A stretch of 11,309 nucleotides of DNA from positions 1 through 11,309 of the forward strand of contig CADBNA010000457.1 of assembly GCA_902795835.1 (NCBI GenBank). The letters are read 5' to 3'. Position 1 is the first letter of the stretch. Every line of letters begins with the position of its first letter. The position numbers and the translations under genes are program-made. The notes beneath the pieces were generated by a model. The model was not told the origin of the DNA. It made no database searches and worked only from the letters and a program-made list of their open reading frames with translations. Positions 1 through 7,380 of the stretch are shown here, piece after piece. The DNA is from an uncultured Lachnospiraceae bacterium (lineage in GTDB: Bacteria; Bacillota_A; Clostridia; Lachnospirales; Lachnospiraceae).

Positions 1-3
1 GCC

Positions 4-158
4 CGGAGGCAGGGGATACCCTCTGTGTCCGCTGCTCCGCCGGTCCGAGCCTGCTCGTCTAAAACACCCGGGCCAGGTATGTCCCGGCTGTCTAAGACTC
101 GGCCGGTCTCGGACACGTACTCGCCGGATGCGTCCCCAGAGGGTATCCCCTGCCTCCG
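4..158 (-). ncRNA. Structured RNA-like element, copy 1 (unrecognised family)
   Basis: Positions 4-25 and 137-158 form a perfect 22-bp inverted repeat enclosing about 110 nt that fold further. Read on the minus strand, a 7-bp helix (108-114 with 43-49, GTCCGAG/CTCGGAC) surrounds an internal loop of ACCGGCCGA on one side and GAGCAGG on the other. An apical arm follows (57-72 with 83-98): 4 bp, a T-T mismatch, 5 pairs including one G-U, a G-G mismatch, 5 bp, and a 10-nt loop. The core matches a second copy at 2564-2730: block 91-123 is 28/33 identical without gaps, and the helix differences are compensated. One wobble (63/92) is G-U only on the minus strand, which supports that orientation. There is no ORF, no T-run after the stem, and no obvious promoter for the minus strand. 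The left edge lies almost at the window start, so an outer extension may be missing. The family is not recognised; a hairpin-type mobile repeat remains possible. Confidence 0.72.
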
Positions 159-213
159 TTTCAGGAATTAGTTTCAATATCGATAGTTTCTTATGAACAT
201 AGAAAGGAGTCCC

Positions 214-867
214 ATGTCCTCCATATCACCCTCCACTGATCCTGCATCCGCTGCCATCCTGCGTCGCATCCGGGACCTGGGCAGCCGCACGCCTGGCATT
301 GCGGGCTTTGCCGGCGGCCGTCCGGCGGCCGTCATGATTCCGCTCATCGAAAGCGGCGACGGCCTGCAGATCCTCTTTGAGCAGAGGGCGACCGGCCTGA
401 AGCGGCAGCCGGGAGAGATCTGCTTTCCGGGAGGAGGAATAGAGCCGGGAGAGAACCCTGCCGCAGCAGCCGTAAGGGAGACTGCAGAGGAATTGTGTAC
501 AGGCGCAGATCAGATTCAGATCCTTGCAGAGCTGGACGGCGTGATTGGGCCAACGGGAGCGCCCGTCTGGTCTTTTGCGGGGCTCCTGAAGGGATATAAG
601 GGAACCTGGTCCGCGAATGAGGTGGCAGAGACGTTCACAGTCCCTGTGAAGTGGCTGCTGGAACATGAGCCCGAGGTGTACATGACCCAGCTGATCACGG
701 TCCCCGGTGATGATTTTCCCCATGAGCTGGTGCCGGGAGGACGTGACTATCCCTGGGCCAGGAAGAAAAATCCCATCTGGTTTTACAGATACGGAGACAG
801 GGTGATCTGGGGCCTCACGGCAAACATTCTGACCCGTTTTCTGATGCTGATAAAAGACAAGGACTGA
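214..867 (+). CDS. Nudix hydrolase, probable CoA pyrophosphatase (NudL/YeaB-like)
   Basis: This is a 217-residue Nudix hydrolase, probably cleaving coenzyme A or acyl-CoA to 3',5'-ADP and phosphopantetheine in the cytosol. The Nudix box is at residues 74-96 with G74, E80, R88-E89 and E92-E93, the metal-binding residues; the usual Gly near the box end is Cys. Just before it, ILFEQRATGLKRQPGEICFP matches the extra motif (LL..R...L..H.G.V.FPGG) typical of the CoA-specific UPF0035 branch, and the C-terminal IWGLTANIL also fits NudL. The start at 214 is preferred: AAAGGAG lies at 203-209 (spacing 4 nt), while the in-frame ATG at 193 has no ribosome binding site. pepD follows after 35 nt, so the two are probably cotranscribed. 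The substrate is inferred from family motifs; another nucleotide diphosphate is possible. Confidence 0.88.
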   Translation: MSSISPSTDPASAAILRRIRDLGSRTPGIAGFAGGRPAAVMIPLIESGDGLQILFEQRATGLKRQPGEICFPGGGIEPGENPAAAAVRETAEELCTGADQIQILAELDGVIGPTGAPVWSFAGLLKGYKGTWSANEVAETFTVPVKWLLEHEPEVYMTQLITVPGDDFPHELVPGGRDYPWARKKNPIWFYRYGDRVIWGLTANILTRFLMLIKDKD

Positions 868-902
868 CAGTCCATCAGTTAAGACATAAAGGAGTACTGA
901 AA

Positions 903-2405
903 ATGAACAATCTCGAACAGCTGAAACCGGAGGACGTATTTCGGTTCTTTCGCGAGATCTCTGCGATTCCGAGACCGTCAGGACAGGAGAAAGCCATCAG
1001 TGACTATATCGTATCCTTTGCGCGGGAGCGGGGGCTGGAATGGCACCGGGATGACCTGAACAATGTGATCATCGTAAAAGAAGCTTCAGCCGGATGCGAA
1101 GACCGGCCGCCTCTCATTCTCCAGGGCCATATGGATATGGTCTGCGAGAAGGATCCCGACTGTGGGAAGGACATGTTTACTGAGGGACTGGATCTGGCGG
1201 CAGACGGAGACTGGCTGTACGCAAAAGGTACGACGCTGGGGGGAGATGACGGGATTGCCCTCGCCTATATCCTGGCATTTCTGGATGACGGGACGCTGCA
1301 GCACCCCAGACTGGAAGCAGTATTTACAGTCGGAGAGGAAGTGGGTATGGACGGCGCCCATGGCATTGATCTGTCACCGCTGAAAGGCAGCACGATGCTG
1401 AACCTGGATATGGAAAACGAGGGACAGCTGCTGGCCGGCTGCGCCGGCGGCGGCAGGGTTGAAATTCTGCTTCCTGCAAAGCGGGTCGGCAATGACGCCC
1501 CCAGACAGGTTGTATTTCTTCATGGCCTGCGGGGCGGTCATTCCGGGGCTGAGATCGATAAAGGACGCGCCAGCGCGACCTGCCTTCTGACCCGGGCATT
1601 GCGGGAGTGCATCACGGATATTCCCTTTGACCTGACTGCAATGGCAGGCGGCAGCAAAGATAATGCCATCACCAGGGAGGCGGCGGCTGTGCTTGCTGTA
1701 CCGGCCCCGCTGCAGGGAAAACTGGAGGAAAGGATCCGCGGACTCTGTCAGATATTCCGGAAAGAATACGCGGCAGCAGATCCGGATATCATTCTGGAGG
1801 TGCTTTCCGACCCCGACAGGCTGCCCGCCGAAATACGCGGCCTGCTCTATGCCGATCTGACACACGAGGATGTAAATCTGTACAGCCTGACAGGGGAGGA
1901 TACCCGGACGGCCCTTCTTCTCCTGACGTCTCTTCCCCAGGGAGTGATCCGGATGAGCGACCGGATCCCCGGACTGGTTGAAACCAGCCTGAATCTGGGA
2001 ATAACAGCACTGGATAGCAAGGGACTCCATCTGTCATACAGCGTGAGAAGCTCCGTTGGCAGTGCCTATGAAGAACTGGCCGGCCGCCTCGGGTTCATCG
2101 GAGCGCAGCTTGGGGCACACGTCAGCCGGAGGGCAGAATACCCCGCCTGGGAATTCAACCAGTCGTCGCCTCTGCGGGAGCATATGAGCGCGGTCTATGA
2201 AGAGATGTTTCATAAAAAAGCCCGCGTCGAGATGATCCATGCAGGCGTGGAATGCGGCCTGTTTTCCGCAAAGATTCCGGGGTTTGACGCGGTAGCCACA
2301 GGCCCCGACATCCTGGATATCCACACACCCCAGGAGCGCATGTCGATCTCATCCGTACAACGCATGTACCAGTACCTGCGTCAAGTGATTCAAACCTGGA
2401 GATAG
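903..2405 (+). CDS. pepD: Aminoacyl-histidine dipeptidase (peptidase family M20C)
   Basis: This 500-residue cytosolic metallopeptidase cleaves Xaa-His and other dipeptides (beta-Ala-His dipeptidase/PepD type), recycling amino acids from imported peptides. The di-zinc centre is readable: H76 and D78 in LQGHMDMV, D115/D116 in LGGDDGIA, the catalytic Glu pair E145-E146 in GEEVGM, D169 in NLDME, and the late ligand H474 in DIHTPQERMS. Family-typical opening and closing segments (FFREISAIPRPSG near residue 15; VQRMYQYL near 486) show that the gene is full length. The middle part (about 190-390) is the dimerisation/lid insertion. AAAGGAG stands 8 nt before the ATG. There is no signal peptide. It sits 35 nt after the Nudix gene, with no clear promoter between them, so an operon is likely. 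The substrate range is inferred from the family. Confidence 0.95.
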   Translation: MNNLEQLKPEDVFRFFREISAIPRPSGQEKAISDYIVSFARERGLEWHRDDLNNVIIVKEASAGCEDRPPLILQGHMDMVCEKDPDCGKDMFTEGLDLAADGDWLYAKGTTLGGDDGIALAYILAFLDDGTLQHPRLEAVFTVGEEVGMDGAHGIDLSPLKGSTMLNLDMENEGQLLAGCAGGGRVEILLPAKRVGNDAPRQVVFLHGLRGGHSGAEIDKGRASATCLLTRALRECITDIPFDLTAMAGGSKDNAITREAAAVLAVPAPLQGKLEERIRGLCQIFRKEYAAADPDIILEVLSDPDRLPAEIRGLLYADLTHEDVNLYSLTGEDTRTALLLLTSLPQGVIRMSDRIPGLVETSLNLGITALDSKGLHLSYSVRSSVGSAYEELAGRLGFIGAQLGAHVSRRAEYPAWEFNQSSPLREHMSAVYEEMFHKKARVEMIHAGVECGLFSAKIPGFDAVATGPDILDIHTPQERMSISSVQRMYQYLRQVIQTWR

Positions 2406-2518
2406 ATAATAGATACCAGAAATGATTACAGCGCCAAAAGACATGAACCCACGCATGCGCGTTCGTAAGTGGACGAAAAGACCTGGGGTGGACAGAATTA
2501 TGGAAACACAAAGTTCGG

Positions 2519-2539
2519 AGCAGACCGTAATCTGCTTTT
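2519..2539 (+). terminator. Weak terminator-like hairpin after pepD
   Basis: A 5-bp stem GCAGA/TCTGC (2520-2524 with 2531-2535) with a 6-nt loop is followed by TTTT. It is short for an intrinsic terminator but is the best candidate between pepD and tex. The rest of 2406-2563 holds a small TTCGT/ACGAA stem (2462-2477) and the sequence CGCATGCG, with no ORF of note and no convincing promoter. The remainder of this 372-nt gene-free gap is the second structured element. Confidence 0.3.
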
Positions 2540-2563
2540 GGTGACTGATGCTGCCATTAACCA

Positions 2564-2730
2564 GCCGGTACGGAAGCGGGAACCATCCCTGTGACCGCAT
2601 TCGTCGAGCACGTGTCTGAGACCGGTCGAAGCTTAGATGGTCACGGAATCCCTTCCGTGAGCATCATAGCTGAGCAGGCTCAGGCCGGCGCAGACAGCGG
2701 AACAGGGATGGTTCCCGCCTCCGGGCCGGC
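2564..2730 (+). ncRNA. Structured RNA-like element, copy 2 (unrecognised family)
   Basis: The closing stem pairs 2576-2592 with 2702-2718 perfectly (17 bp). It extends outward through an A-C mismatch, CGGA/TCCG, an A-G mismatch, a T-G wobble and GCCGG/CCGGC to 2564/2730. Inside is a 7-bp helix (2614-2620 with 2679-2685, GTCTGAG/CTCAGGC, one U-G) around an internal loop of ACCGGTCGA and GAGCAGG. An apical arm follows: AGCT/AGCT (2630-2633 with 2668-2671), T-T and A-A mismatches, GATG/CATC, a G-G mismatch, 8 bp TCACGGAA/TTCCGTGA, and a TCCC loop. Relative to copy 1 the core loop is almost identical while the helix positions covary. The wobbles are G-U only on the plus strand. It ends 47 nt before the tex start, so it could be part of the tex leader or a separate transcript. 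It has no T-run and no protein-coding character. Confidence 0.75.
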
Positions 2731-2777
2731 GTCCGAATTATCAAACAAAAGACCTCATAAAGCAGAAAAGGAGCACT

Positions 2778-4976
2778 ATGGACATTAGCAGAAAAATAGC
2801 CGGGGAACTGCAGGTAAGACCCGCGCAGACAGAAGCCGCCATCCGCCTGATTGATGAAGGATGCACGATCCCGTTCATCGCCCGTTACCGGAAGGAAGTC
2901 ACCGGATCTCTCAATGATGAACAGCTGAGGACCCTGCACGAGAGGCTTCTGTATCTTCGCGGCCTTCTCGAACGAAAAGAAACGATTCTCACGTCCATCG
3001 GAGAACAGGGAAAGCTTACAGACGAGCTGCGCGCAGCCATTGAAGAAGCGGAAACCATGGTGGCACTCGAAGACCTGTATCTCCCATACCGGCCAAAGCG
3101 CCGTACGCGGGCTACGATCGCAAAGGAAAAAGGTCTGGAGCCCCTGGCCGACCTGATCCTCGGGCAGGAGTCCTCCCTCCCGCCGCTTGAAGAGGCAGAG
3201 GCTTTCGTGTCGGAAGAAGCAGGCGTGTCAACACCGCAGGAAGCCGTCGCCGGCGCGGGAGACATTCTGGCGGAGCGTTTTTCCGAAGACGCCGATATCC
3301 GTTCCGGAATCAGGAGAATGACACGGAACAGCGGGCTGCTTATCTCCCAGGCAAAAGATCCTGAAGCAAAATCCGTATATGAGATGTACTACTCCTTTGA
3401 GGAGAAGCTCTCCGGCATCAGCGGATACCGTGTTCTTGCCATCAACCGGGGAGAGAAGGAAAAGATCCTGACAGTAAAGATTGAAGCGCCGGCAGAGGAA
3501 ATCCTCCGCTGGATGGAGAAACGTATCATCCGCACCGGCAATCCGGATACGGAAGCCGTCCTGCGTGACATCATCCGGGACAGCTATGACCGCCTGATTG
3601 CCCCGTCTGTTGAACGTGAGATCCGGAATGAACTGACAGAGTCGGCGGAAGACGGCGCCATCGGCGTCTTCGGAAAAAATCTGAAACAGCTGCTGATGCA
3701 GCCGCCGATTGCCGGCCAGACCGTTCTGGGCTGGGATCCCGCATTCCGCACGGGATGCAAGCTGGCCGTTGTAGACGCGACAGGCAAAGTGCTGGACACG
3801 ACGGTCATTTATCCGACCGCTCCCACTACGCCGGCAAAGATCGCTGCTGCGAAGGAGACGCTGAAAAAACTGATCCGGAAATACCGGATAACCCTGATTT
3901 CCGTAGGTAACGGGACGGCTTCCCGGGAATCTGAGCAGATCATCGTCGAACTTCTGAAGGAAATCCCGGAAAAAGTGCAGTATGTGATCACGAATGAGGC
4001 CGGCGCCTCCGTGTATTCCGCCAGCAAGCTTGCAGCAGAGGAATTCCCGCAGTTCGATGTCGGACAGCGCAGTGCGGCTTCCATTGCGCGAAGGGTACAG
4101 GATCCGCTGGCGGAGCTGGTAAAGATCGATCCCAAATCCATCGGAGTGGGACAGTACCAGCATGATATGAACCAGAAAAAGCTCGGCGAAGCCCTGGGAG
4201 GCGTGGTGGAAGACTGCGTTAACCGCGTAGGAGTGGATCTGAATACGGCTTCTGCGCCGCTTCTGGAGTATGTTTCCGGCATTTCAAAACAGATCGCGAA
4301 GAACATTGTCGTATACCGCGAAGAGCATGGACGTTTTCAGAACAGGGCGGAGCTTCTGAAGGTGCCGCGCCTCGGCCCGAAAGCCTATGAGCAGTGCGCC
4401 GGTTTCCTGCGCATTATAGGGGGCAGCGATCCGCTGGATGCCACAGCTGTCCATCCGGAGAGCTATGCGGCGACGCGGGAGCTGTTAAAAAGGGCAGGCA
4501 TTACTCCCCAGCAGGTTCTGGAGCGCACGCATGCGGTAAAATTGCGCGATTTCGTTGCGGGCGGAACGACGGATAAAAACCAGATGCGCAGAAATATTGA
4601 AAATTTCCTGCGCACCACCGCCGCGGACCTGGAGATTGGCGAGATTACCCTGCGGGACATTGTGTCCGAACTGATCCGCCCCGGCCGCGATCCCAGAGAG
4701 GACATGCCAAAGCCTGTGCTTCGCAGCGATGTCCTGGAGATGAAAGACCTTCAGCCGGGAATGATTCTGAAGGGAACCGTCAGAAATGTGATTGACTTCG
4801 GCGCCTTTGTGGATATCGGCGTTCATCAGGACGGCCTGGTGCATATTTCCCGGATGAAAAAGGGAAAATATGTAAAGCATCCGCTGGAGGTAGTCAGTGT
4901 GGGTGACGTCGTAGAGGTAAAGGTTGTAAGTGTTGACATGGAAAAAAAGAGGATTGCGCTCTCGATGATACTGTGA
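2778..4976 (+). CDS. tex: Tex family RNA-binding transcription accessory protein
   Basis: A 732-residue cytosolic Tex (Spt6-like) protein that binds nucleic acid and associates with transcription; its exact role in Firmicutes is not settled. Domains in order: Tex N-terminal helical region (about 1-190, with IPFIARYRKEVTGSLNDEQL and LEDLYLPYRPKRRTRATIA); a long helical middle; a YqgF/RNase H-like fold (about 315-445, GWDPAFRTGCKLAVVD and VGNGTASRESEQ); tandem helix-hairpin-helix motifs (about 485-545, DLNTASAPLLEYVSGI and LLKVPRLGPKAYEQCAGFLR); and a C-terminal S1 domain (about 655-732, GMILKGTVRNVIDFGAFVDI). Length and order are normal for the family. AAAAGGAG lies 4 nt before the ATG. It stands alone between the structured element at 2564-2730 and the promoter at 5001-5029. 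Confidence 0.96.
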   Translation: MDISRKIAGELQVRPAQTEAAIRLIDEGCTIPFIARYRKEVTGSLNDEQLRTLHERLLYLRGLLERKETILTSIGEQGKLTDELRAAIEEAETMVALEDLYLPYRPKRRTRATIAKEKGLEPLADLILGQESSLPPLEEAEAFVSEEAGVSTPQEAVAGAGDILAERFSEDADIRSGIRRMTRNSGLLISQAKDPEAKSVYEMYYSFEEKLSGISGYRVLAINRGEKEKILTVKIEAPAEEILRWMEKRIIRTGNPDTEAVLRDIIRDSYDRLIAPSVEREIRNELTESAEDGAIGVFGKNLKQLLMQPPIAGQTVLGWDPAFRTGCKLAVVDATGKVLDTTVIYPTAPTTPAKIAAAKETLKKLIRKYRITLISVGNGTASRESEQIIVELLKEIPEKVQYVITNEAGASVYSASKLAAEEFPQFDVGQRSAASIARRVQDPLAELVKIDPKSIGVGQYQHDMNQKKLGEALGGVVEDCVNRVGVDLNTASAPLLEYVSGISKQIAKNIVVYREEHGRFQNRAELLKVPRLGPKAYEQCAGFLRIIGGSDPLDATAVHPESYAATRELLKRAGITPQQVLERTHAVKLRDFVAGGTTDKNQMRRNIENFLRTTAADLEIGEITLRDIVSELIRPGRDPREDMPKPVLRSDVLEMKDLQPGMILKGTVRNVIDFGAFVDIGVHQDGLVHISRMKKGKYVKHPLEVVSVGDVVEVKVVSVDMEKKRIALSMIL

Positions 4977-5000
4977 CTGCAGAGATTTTTTGATTAGACG

Positions 5001-5029
5001 TTGCTCTCACAGAAGAAAAAGAATATAAT
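5001..5029 (+). promoter_or_regulatory. Sigma-A-type promoter for the lipoprotein-truA cluster
   Basis: TTGCTC at 5001-5006 and a perfect TATAAT at 5024-5029 are separated by exactly 17 bp, with an A-rich spacer. The lipoprotein start codon is 62 nt further on, giving a short leader. A TTG at 5001 opens a longer reading frame in phase with the lipoprotein, but it is the -35 box itself, so it cannot serve as the start from this promoter. The -35 match is only 3/6; the -10 and spacing carry the call. Confidence 0.72.
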
Positions 5030-5090
5030 CCAGAGTGTTATTGCGAATTTATTCAAAAATCAGAATACAGAGACAAACGGAGGTATTGAC

Positions 5091-6467
5091 ATGGAAACGA
5101 TAAGAAGAGCCGGTATATGCGCTCTGCTGACAGGAACGATGCTGACAGCCATGCTGTCCGGGTGCGGAGAAAAGAAAGCCGACGGCACGGCTGCGGCGCT
5201 GACCATAGGCGATGAGACCGTAAATATCGGCACGGCGGATTTTTATCTTCGCTATCAGCAGGCGGAATCTACGGCGATGCTCATGAGCTATGGCATGATG
5301 CAGGAGGGCGGCTCTTTCTGGGACAACGAGTACGCTGCGGCCACCAGCTCTGAAGAGGCGCAGACTTACGGCGACAACATGAAGGAATCCGTGCGGGATT
5401 CGATTGTGGAGGCTGTGCTGCTCCGCCAGCACTTTGACGATTATGATGTGGAATTCCCGGCTGACCTGGAGAGCGCTGCTGCAGATGCGGCCGCGGCCGT
5501 TATGGAAGCCAACGCAGACGCACTCGCCGAAATCGGAACGACCCAGGCGGATGTGGAGGAGGTGCTTCGTCTGCTCACCTATCGTCCGCTGATGTTCGAG
5601 GCGGTTACAGCCGATACGGACAAAGAAGTGTCGGATGAAGAGGCTGCGCAGACCACCATCAGCTATGCCCGCGCTTCGCTGAAAACGACGGATCCCGAGA
5701 CCAATGCCCAGGTCGATATGGATGAGGAGCAGAAGGGCGTCCTGCACACCGAGCTCACGACGCTGCTGGAACAGCTCAAAGAAGGCAATGATCCGGAGGC
5801 GGATATCAGTGCTATGGCAGAGGAAATTGACAGCGAGAATATCATGGCGTCCAGCCGTACGTACGGGAGTGATGACACGACGCTTCCGGATGCAGTGAAG
5901 GAAGCGGCGGCAGCCCTGGAAGACGGCCAGGTATGCGATGAGGTCATTGATACCGGAGACTATTATTATATCGTCCGTCTGGATCATCTGTTTGATGAGG
6001 AAAAGACAGAGCAGCAGAAAAAAATAATCATTGCCCAGCGTCAGCAGGACGACTTTAACGCAAAAATTGAGGAGTGGAAAGAGGCTGCCGGCGTAAAAGA
6101 GGAAGAGGCCTGGAAGAAGCTGGAGATCACGGACACACATGCCTATACGATGAAGATGCCTGAGATGACAGAAACCGCATCCTCCGCTGCAGAAAGCACT
6201 TCCGCCGCTGAGAGCACCTCCGCTGTTTCAGCATCAGAAGCAGATGAGAGCAGCGTTTCCGCATCTTCCGCCGCCGAGAGCACTTCCGCGGCTTCCGCAT
6301 CGGAAGCGGGTGAGAGCAGTGTTTCCGCTTCCTCTGCAGAGGAGAGCACTTCTGCTGTCTCTGCATCAGAAGCAGGCCAGAGCAGCGCAGCCTCTTCTTC
6401 TGCAGAAGACAGCACTTCCGTTTCCGCGGAGAGTGAGAGTGCGGCATCTGCTTCTTCGGCAGAATAA
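5091..6467 (+). CDS. PrsA/SurA-like lipoprotein with Ser/Ala/Glu repeat tail
   Basis: A predicted 458-residue membrane-anchored lipoprotein outside the cell, resembling parvulin-type foldases (PrsA/PpiC/SurA). The start at 5091 has CGGAGGT 6 nt upstream. A basic N-terminus (METIRR), a hydrophobic stretch and the lipobox LSG-C25 give a type II signal peptide. Residues about 30-180 resemble a SurA-type N-terminal chaperone region (NIGTADFYLRYQQ). Residues about 190-330 look like a degenerate PPIase domain: ISYARASLKT fits the first strand and GDYYYIVRLDHLF the last, but the classical core motifs are weak, so catalysis is doubtful. A charged helix follows. Residues 361-458 are almost only Ser, Ala, Glu and Thr with a 22-residue repeat. 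It is the first gene of a five-gene cluster that also encodes an Lgt-like enzyme, its expected modifier. The foldase role is inferred. Confidence 0.82.
   Translation: METIRRAGICALLTGTMLTAMLSGCGEKKADGTAAALTIGDETVNIGTADFYLRYQQAESTAMLMSYGMMQEGGSFWDNEYAAATSSEEAQTYGDNMKESVRDSIVEAVLLRQHFDDYDVEFPADLESAAADAAAAVMEANADALAEIGTTQADVEEVLRLLTYRPLMFEAVTADTDKEVSDEEAAQTTISYARASLKTTDPETNAQVDMDEEQKGVLHTELTTLLEQLKEGNDPEADISAMAEEIDSENIMASSRTYGSDDTTLPDAVKEAAAALEDGQVCDEVIDTGDYYYIVRLDHLFDEEKTEQQKKIIIAQRQQDDFNAKIEEWKEAAGVKEEEAWKKLEITDTHAYTMKMPEMTETASSAAESTSAAESTSAVSASEADESSVSASSAAESTSAASASEAGESSVSASSAEESTSAVSASEAGQSSAASSSAEDSTSVSAESESAASASSAE
6213..6467 (+). repeat. 66-bp in-frame tandem repeats coding for a Ser/Ala/Glu tail
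   Basis: Three 22-codon units (6213-6278, 6279-6344, 6345-6410) and a partial fourth (6411 to the stop) each begin STSAVSASEA or a close variant, as in STSAASASEAGESSVSAS. The amino acid pattern is kept much better than the codons, so the units are not very recent copies. Such a tail is probably a disordered spacer in the cell wall; that function is inferred. Confidence 0.85.
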
Positions 6468-6492
6468 TCAGTCATAAGAGAGGAATGGTTGT

Positions 6493-7380
6493 ATGACCCG
6501 TGAAGAGTTTCGGTCGCTGACAGAAGGGCAGATCGTTCTTCTGGACGGCGCAACGGGCACAAATATGATGAAAGCAGGCATGCCCCGGCATGCCTGTGCC
6601 GAGGCGTGGATACTGGAGCATCCGGAAGCCATACAGTCACTGCAGGCGGCCTATGCGGAAGCCGGAAGCAATATTGTGTACGCGCCTACTTTTTCCGCAA
6701 ACAGGATCAGTCTGGCCAAACACCACCTGGAACAGGATGTGGAGAGGCTCAATGCCGGGCTCGTCAGGCTTTCCAGGGAAGCTGTCGGCTCCGATGTGCT
6801 GGTCGCCGGCGACATGACCACGACCGGTGAGATGCTGGATCCCCTGGGCGACCTGACGGAGGAGGAACTGTTCGAGGCGTACCGCGAGCAGGCACTGTTT
6901 CTGGACCGCGCGGGGGTGGATCTGTTTATCGCCGAGACGCTGATGTGTGTGCAGGAGGCGGAGACAGCCCTGCAGGCGGTGCGCAGTGTCTGTGACAAGC
7001 CGTTTATGTGTACGCTGACCGTGCAGGAGAACGGCCGTGCCTGGTTCGGGGGAAGCGCTGCGGAACTGGCAGAAAAGCTTTCCGCCGAAGGCGCTGATGC
7101 CGTGGGCGTCAACTGCTCCGGAGGCCCGGAACAGATGCTGCCCGTCATTGTAGAGATGGTGGCTTCTGCCTCTGTGCCTGTGATTGCCAAGCCGAATGCC
7201 GGACTTCCCGTCACGGATGGCAGCGGCAATTCGGTTTATACAATGGGCGCTGAGGAATTTGCAGGGCACATGAAGCGGATTGCGGAAGCCGGCGCGAGAA
7301 TTATCGGAGGCTGCTGCGGAACCACCCCGGAGTATATCCGGAAATGCCGGGAGATAAAGGAGCTCCGCCATGTACAATGA
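6493..7380 (+). CDS. Homocysteine S-methyltransferase family protein (stand-alone MetH N-domain)
   Basis: A 295-residue cytosolic TIM-barrel protein of the zinc-dependent homocysteine methyltransferase family, expected to help transfer a methyl group to homocysteine to make methionine. The opening LLDGATGTNMMKAG (residues 16-29), C208 in GVNCSGGP, and C274-C275 in GGCCGTTPEY supply the three zinc/thiolate ligands of this fold. It corresponds to the first domain of MetH only; there is no folate, cobalamin or activation domain here, so it would need partner proteins elsewhere, or use a methylated thiol donor directly. A GAGAGGA ribosome site precedes the ATG by 8 nt. It starts 25 nt after the lipoprotein gene and overlaps lgt by 11 nt. 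No SAM or T-box riboswitch fits in the short gap. The methyl donor cannot be told from the sequence. Confidence 0.9.
   Translation: MTREEFRSLTEGQIVLLDGATGTNMMKAGMPRHACAEAWILEHPEAIQSLQAAYAEAGSNIVYAPTFSANRISLAKHHLEQDVERLNAGLVRLSREAVGSDVLVAGDMTTTGEMLDPLGDLTEEELFEAYREQALFLDRAGVDLFIAETLMCVQEAETALQAVRSVCDKPFMCTLTVQENGRAWFGGSAAELAEKLSAEGADAVGVNCSGGPEQMLPVIVEMVASASVPVIAKPNAGLPVTDGSGNSVYTMGAEEFAGHMKRIAEAGARIIGGCCGTTPEYIRKCREIKELRHVQ

Noticed and set aside
4..2730. Retron, group II intron or integron attC interpretation of the paired-stem elements
   Set aside because: No reverse transcriptase or integrase gene is present, there are no domain V or attC core sequences, and the core matches none of these families as I know them.
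2591..2788. Plus-strand open frame of 65 codons across the structured element
   Set aside because: It covers paired stems and overlaps the tex start; it has no ribosome site, and its codons are explained by the fold.
3228..4163. Minus-strand open frame of 311 codons inside tex
   Set aside because: It lies wholly antisense to an intact, domain-complete tex, with no start signals and no family resemblance.
5049..6140. Long minus-strand open frame (363 codons) opposite the lipoprotein gene
   Set aside because: It is a mirror of the coding pattern of a well-supported gene; it has no ribosome binding site or recognisable protein features.
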